Positions 38,073 to 40,290 of a stretch of 40,290 nucleotides of DNA are shown piece after piece. How positions within the stretch are numbered: position 1 is the stretch's first letter; each line of letters opens with the position of its first letter. The position numbers and the translations under genes were made by a program. The notes under the pieces were generated by a model. The model saw only the letters and a list, made by a program, of their open reading frames with translations. It ran no database searches and was not told where the DNA came from. Origin of the DNA: Acidobacteriota bacterium (GTDB lineage Bacteria; Acidobacteriota; Vicinamibacteria; Vicinamibacterales; UBA2999). The stretch lies in assembly GCA_016192845.1 (NCBI GenBank), contig JACPTI010000005.1, positions 1 to 40,290 of the forward strand. Reading direction: 5' to 3'.

Positions 38073-39904
38073 GCCCCGGGCTGCAGCCAGCGGGCGCGCT
38101 GCTGCGGCGGCGCGTCGGTCGCGGACGGATTGACCTCGAGCCGCCATCGCCGCGGCGGCTCCTCGCCGAACTCCACGGGAAGCCGCAGCAGCTCGTCGCG
38201 CCGCGCGACGAGAAGCGTCACCCGGTCGCCCGGCTTGTACTGGTCGAGCCGCTGCGCGAGCTGGTCGGCCCGGACGCGGAAGTCGCCGACCGCAATGATC
38301 TCGTCGTCGACGTTGAGCCCGGCCGCGTACGCGGGCGTCCCGCGGCGCACCTCCGTGACGACGAGCCGGCCGGCGTCGTTGCGCGTGCTCATCCCCAGCC
38401 AGGCGCGCGCCGGCCGGTCCGAAGACGCCGCTGCCGGCGCGCGGAAGCGCAGCCCGAGCGTGTCGAGTGCCTCCGTATAGTCGACCTCGGCCGTCCCTTC
38501 CACGGCCTCGCCCCAGAACGTCCGGAGGCTCAGGCCGGACACCTGCTCCGTCACGGCGCGGAACTCGTCCGGCGTGTACCCGCGCCCTCGCAAAAATTGC
38601 TCGTAGGCGGCGCGCATCACGTCGTCCAGACTTTTCTTCCCGCCGCTGGCCTTGCGGATCCGTGCGTCGAGCAGGAACGCGATGACGGAGCCTTTGGTGT
38701 AGTAGCTGATCGACGCGTTCGGCGTGTTCTCGTCGGGGCGGTAGTACTTGATCCACGCGTCGAACGACGCGAGGTCCACCGGCTGCACGAGACGGCCGGG
38801 AGTGGTCTGCAGCTCTTCGATCTTGTTCGCCAGCGCGTCGAGGTACTCCGTCTGCGACGACAGCCCCGCCCGGTGGACCAGCAGCTCGGCGTAGTAGTCG
38901 GTCACCCCTTCGGCGATCCAGAGGCTCCGCGTGAAGACCTCGTCGTCGTAGTTGAACGGGCCGAGCTCCACGGGCCGCAGCCGCTTGATGTTCCACGCGT
39001 GAAACAGCTCGTGGCTCGCCACCTCCAGCCACGCGAGGTAGCTCTGGCGCGTGCGCGTCGTCCAGCGGCCGGCGATGAGCAGCATCGAGTTCCTGTGCTC
39101 GAGGCCGCCGCCCGGAATCTGCCCAGGCACCGAGGCGAGCACGTTGAGGAACAGATACCGGTCGTACGGCAGCCATCCCCACATCCGGCGGTGCTCCCGC
39201 ACGAGCGTCTCGAGATCCTTTGCCGCGCGCGCGCCGTCGAACACGCCGGCTTCGCCGATGTTGACGAGATAGTGACGTGTGTCGTCCACCGTGAACTCGT
39301 GCACGGCGGGATTACCGACGAGGATGGGCGAGTCGACGAGCGTGTCGTAGTCCGCCGCCCGGTAACGGTGCGGCCCTCCGGCCATCTCCTGCAGACCGGT
39401 CATCGACATGCGCCACCCGGGCGCCGGCTCGATCACCACCTCGTGCGGCCGCGGGCGGCCGTCGCCGAGCGTGATGAAGGTGGGCGCGCCGTTGAGCATC
39501 GCGAAGTCGGCTTCCACCCAGTTGGTGCGCACGCTCATCTCGCGCGCGTAGACACGGTACCTCACGGTGACGGTGGACGCGCCGCCGGTCGACACGCGCC
39601 AGCGGTTCTTGTCCGTCTTCTCAACCGCGAGGGGGCGGCCGTCGGGGCCGGTGGCGGCCAGCGCCTCGACGTGACGGGAGTACTCCCGCACCATGTAGGA
39701 CCCCGGGGTCCAGACGGCCATCATCAGCTCAACGGCCGGCTGCCGTTCCGTCGGATAGACCCCCGTCACGTCGATGTAATGGGTGTGCGGCTCCGGGAAG
39801 CGAAGCGTGTAGCGGATCGGCTCCACTGTCGTCTGCGCCACGGCTGGCACCGCGCTGTGCATCAGGAAGACGGCCGCCAGGACTCCGCACAATCTTGCGA
39901 CCAT
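38069..39904 (-). CDS. M61 family (glycyl aminopeptidase-like) metallopeptidase with PDZ domain, exported
   Basis: This 611-residue protein has a signal peptide (MVARLCGVLAAVFLMHSAVP, cleavage near AVAQ), an N-terminal beta domain with VWTPGSYMVREYSRHVEAL, and the gluzincin motif HELFHAWN (His298, Glu299, His302). VPGQIPGGGLEHRNSMLLI lies just before the motif and WIAEGVTDYYAELLVHRAGL, with the third-ligand Glu, just after. A PDZ domain occupies about residues 515-580 (RAWLGMST, VRRGTPAYAAGLNVDDEIIA). M61 enzymes remove N-terminal Gly/Ala. The start at 39904 is chosen because a TATAGA -10 box overlaps the alternative start 9 bases upstream. Confidence 0.92.
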   Translation of the reverse strand: MVARLCGVLAAVFLMHSAVPAVAQTTVEPIRYTLRFPEPHTHYIDVTGVYPTERQPAVELMMAVWTPGSYMVREYSRHVEALAATGPDGRPLAVEKTDKNRWRVSTGGASTVTVRYRVYAREMSVRTNWVEADFAMLNGAPTFITLGDGRPRPHEVVIEPAPGWRMSMTGLQEMAGGPHRYRAADYDTLVDSPILVGNPAVHEFTVDDTRHYLVNIGEAGVFDGARAAKDLETLVREHRRMWGWLPYDRYLFLNVLASVPGQIPGGGLEHRNSMLLIAGRWTTRTRQSYLAWLEVASHELFHAWNIKRLRPVELGPFNYDDEVFTRSLWIAEGVTDYYAELLVHRAGLSSQTEYLDALANKIEELQTTPGRLVQPVDLASFDAWIKYYRPDENTPNASISYYTKGSVIAFLLDARIRKASGGKKSLDDVMRAAYEQFLRGRGYTPDEFRAVTEQVSGLSLRTFWGEAVEGTAEVDYTEALDTLGLRFRAPAAASSDRPARAWLGMSTRNDAGRLVVTEVRRGTPAYAAGLNVDDEIIAVGDFRVRADQLAQRLDQYKPGDRVTLLVARRDELLRLPVEFGEEPPRRWRLEVNPSATDAPPQQRARWLQPGA

Positions 39905-39911
39905 GTCCTGC

Positions 39912-39923
39912 ATTCTATAGAAT
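39912..39923. promoter_or_regulatory. Palindromic divergent -10 element ATTCTATAGAAT
   Basis: This perfect 12-base palindrome gives TATAGA/TATAGAAT as a -10 box on both strands. It lies 8 bases before the M61 ATG on the minus strand and 27 bases before the oxidase TTG on the plus strand. One sequence may serve two promoters that would exclude each other. Confidence 0.45.
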
Positions 39924-39950
39924 CCAGCCAAGGCACTGATAATCAACAGT

Positions 39951-40290
39951 TTGTTCCTCAAATACCTCTCCTCCACCGACCATAAGGTCATCGGCCTGCT
40001 GTACGGATTCACCAGCCTCTTCTTCCTGCTGGTAGGGTTCGTGCTCGTCCTCCTCATGAGGTGGCAGCTCGCGTATCCGGGAGAGCCGGTGCCGTACGTC
40101 GGCGGCCTGCTCGGCGAAGCCGCGGCGCCCGGCGGCATCGTGCTGCCCGAGTTCTACAACCAGCTCGGCGCTCCTGGCTGGGCCGTAAACGACCGGGGCG
40201 ACGACGCCAGGAGCGCGAGCGCCGAAGACGAGACGACCACGGAAGCGGACCGCCCGCACGAAGGCTCGTACGTAGCGTCCGGCTTTAGCC
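39951..40290 (+). CDS. Cytochrome c oxidase subunit I, N-terminal part, disrupted or incomplete
   Basis: The frame from TTG 39951 reads LFLKYLSSTDHKVIGLLYGF, a first membrane helix, LMRWQLAYPGEPVPYVGGLL, and GIVLPEFYNQLGA, the N-terminus of a haem-copper oxidase subunit I. The family continues with an MHGTIMVF-type helix carrying the haem-ligand region. Here, from 40173, it instead reads PGWAVNDRGDDARSASAEDE and remains hydrophilic to the window end. So either an insertion interrupts the gene, or the assembly joins unrelated DNA here. The start codon is uncertain: no ATG or GTG is available near the conserved beginning. Confidence 0.7.
   Translation, partial: MFLKYLSSTDHKVIGLLYGFTSLFFLLVGFVLVLLMRWQLAYPGEPVPYVGGLLGEAAAPGGIVLPEFYNQLGAPGWAVNDRGDDARSASAEDETTTEADRPHEGSYVASGFS

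Noticed and set aside
36618..39182. Extended 854-codon version of the argH-like gene
   Set aside because: The extra N-terminal part overlaps the well-supported M61 peptidase in another frame; ATG 38072 with the ATGA overlap and the lyase N-terminus is the real start.
40173..40290. Intein or intron in cytochrome oxidase subunit I
   Set aside because: No intein block A (Cys/Ser start with typical residues) or recognisable intron end is visible in the available 118 bases, so only a break in homology is reported.
1..40290. tRNA, rRNA or riboswitch genes
   Set aside because: No cloverleaf-like or conserved rRNA sequence was recognised by eye; purE/purK have no visible purine riboswitch upstream.

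Overview
The window is high-GC DNA with dense, 4-base-overlapping operons. The gene mix suggests an acidobacterium, probably of the class Vicinamibacteria, and possibly a metagenome assembly. The clues are bacillithiol genes in a genome that also encodes outer-membrane (TolC, TonB) proteins, paired M16 peptidases, DUF1501/DUF1800 pairs, an ECF sigma/anti-sigma cluster with DUF4331, a eukaryote-like NADP isocitrate dehydrogenase, and many interspersed low-complexity repeats. This placement is inference; no rRNA or tRNA gene is visible.

Layout. 1-2916 (+): the 3' end of an MFS transporter, a PQQ-type sugar dehydrogenase and a DUF6282 protein. 3000-4817: a divergent pair, an SPFH/band-7 protein with a C-terminal helix-turn-helix and a multi-zinc-ribbon protein. 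4892-11839 (-): a seven-gene efflux operon, TetR-HlyD-ATPase-TolC-ATPase-permease-permease, in which every junction is a 4-base overlap. It looks like an E. coli YbhGFSR-type exporter whose double ATPase is split around TolC. 11905-12789 (+): a TIGR01777 epimerase. 12727-15988: an ECF sigma/anti-sigma pair flanked by two collapsed genes, a DUF4331-TPR chimera and a frameshifted TonB receptor lacking its barrel. 16008-19407 (-): SYLF, DUF1501 and DUF1800 proteins. 19555-20085 (+): a VOC protein. 20164-21630: a lower-GC island bracketed by inverted heptamer arrays. 21781-25366 (-): bshA, bshB1, an FAD oxidoreductase and a TfoX-like protein. 25405-27888 (+): a penicillin-acylase-family hydrolase. 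28025-29673 (-): purK and purE. 29740-32588 (+): an active/inactive M16 pair. 32608-34848: two paralogous coiled-coil membrane mini-proteins with similar leaders on either side of icd. 34826-39904 (-): an SSF symporter, a 30-residue membrane protein, an argininosuccinate-lyase-type enzyme and an M61 peptidase. 39951-end (+): a cytochrome oxidase subunit I start that loses family resemblance after about 74 codons.

The most distinctive theme is repeats that have become part of genes. Inverted repeats of the CAC(G/A)AAG type encode the whole signal peptide of the TolC protein and of the second M16 protein. TAGCCGG heptamer arrays begin exactly at the TAG stop codons of four genes. They are always oriented so that TAG occurs in all three frames for the gene reading in. 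A TTGGGAG-type repeat, stop-free on both strands, forms the C-terminus of the TfoX-like protein and part of the spacer just before the catalytic serine of the acylase. A second theme is TANNNT -10 boxes about 8-24 bases before start codons, which suggests leaderless or very short-leader transcripts.
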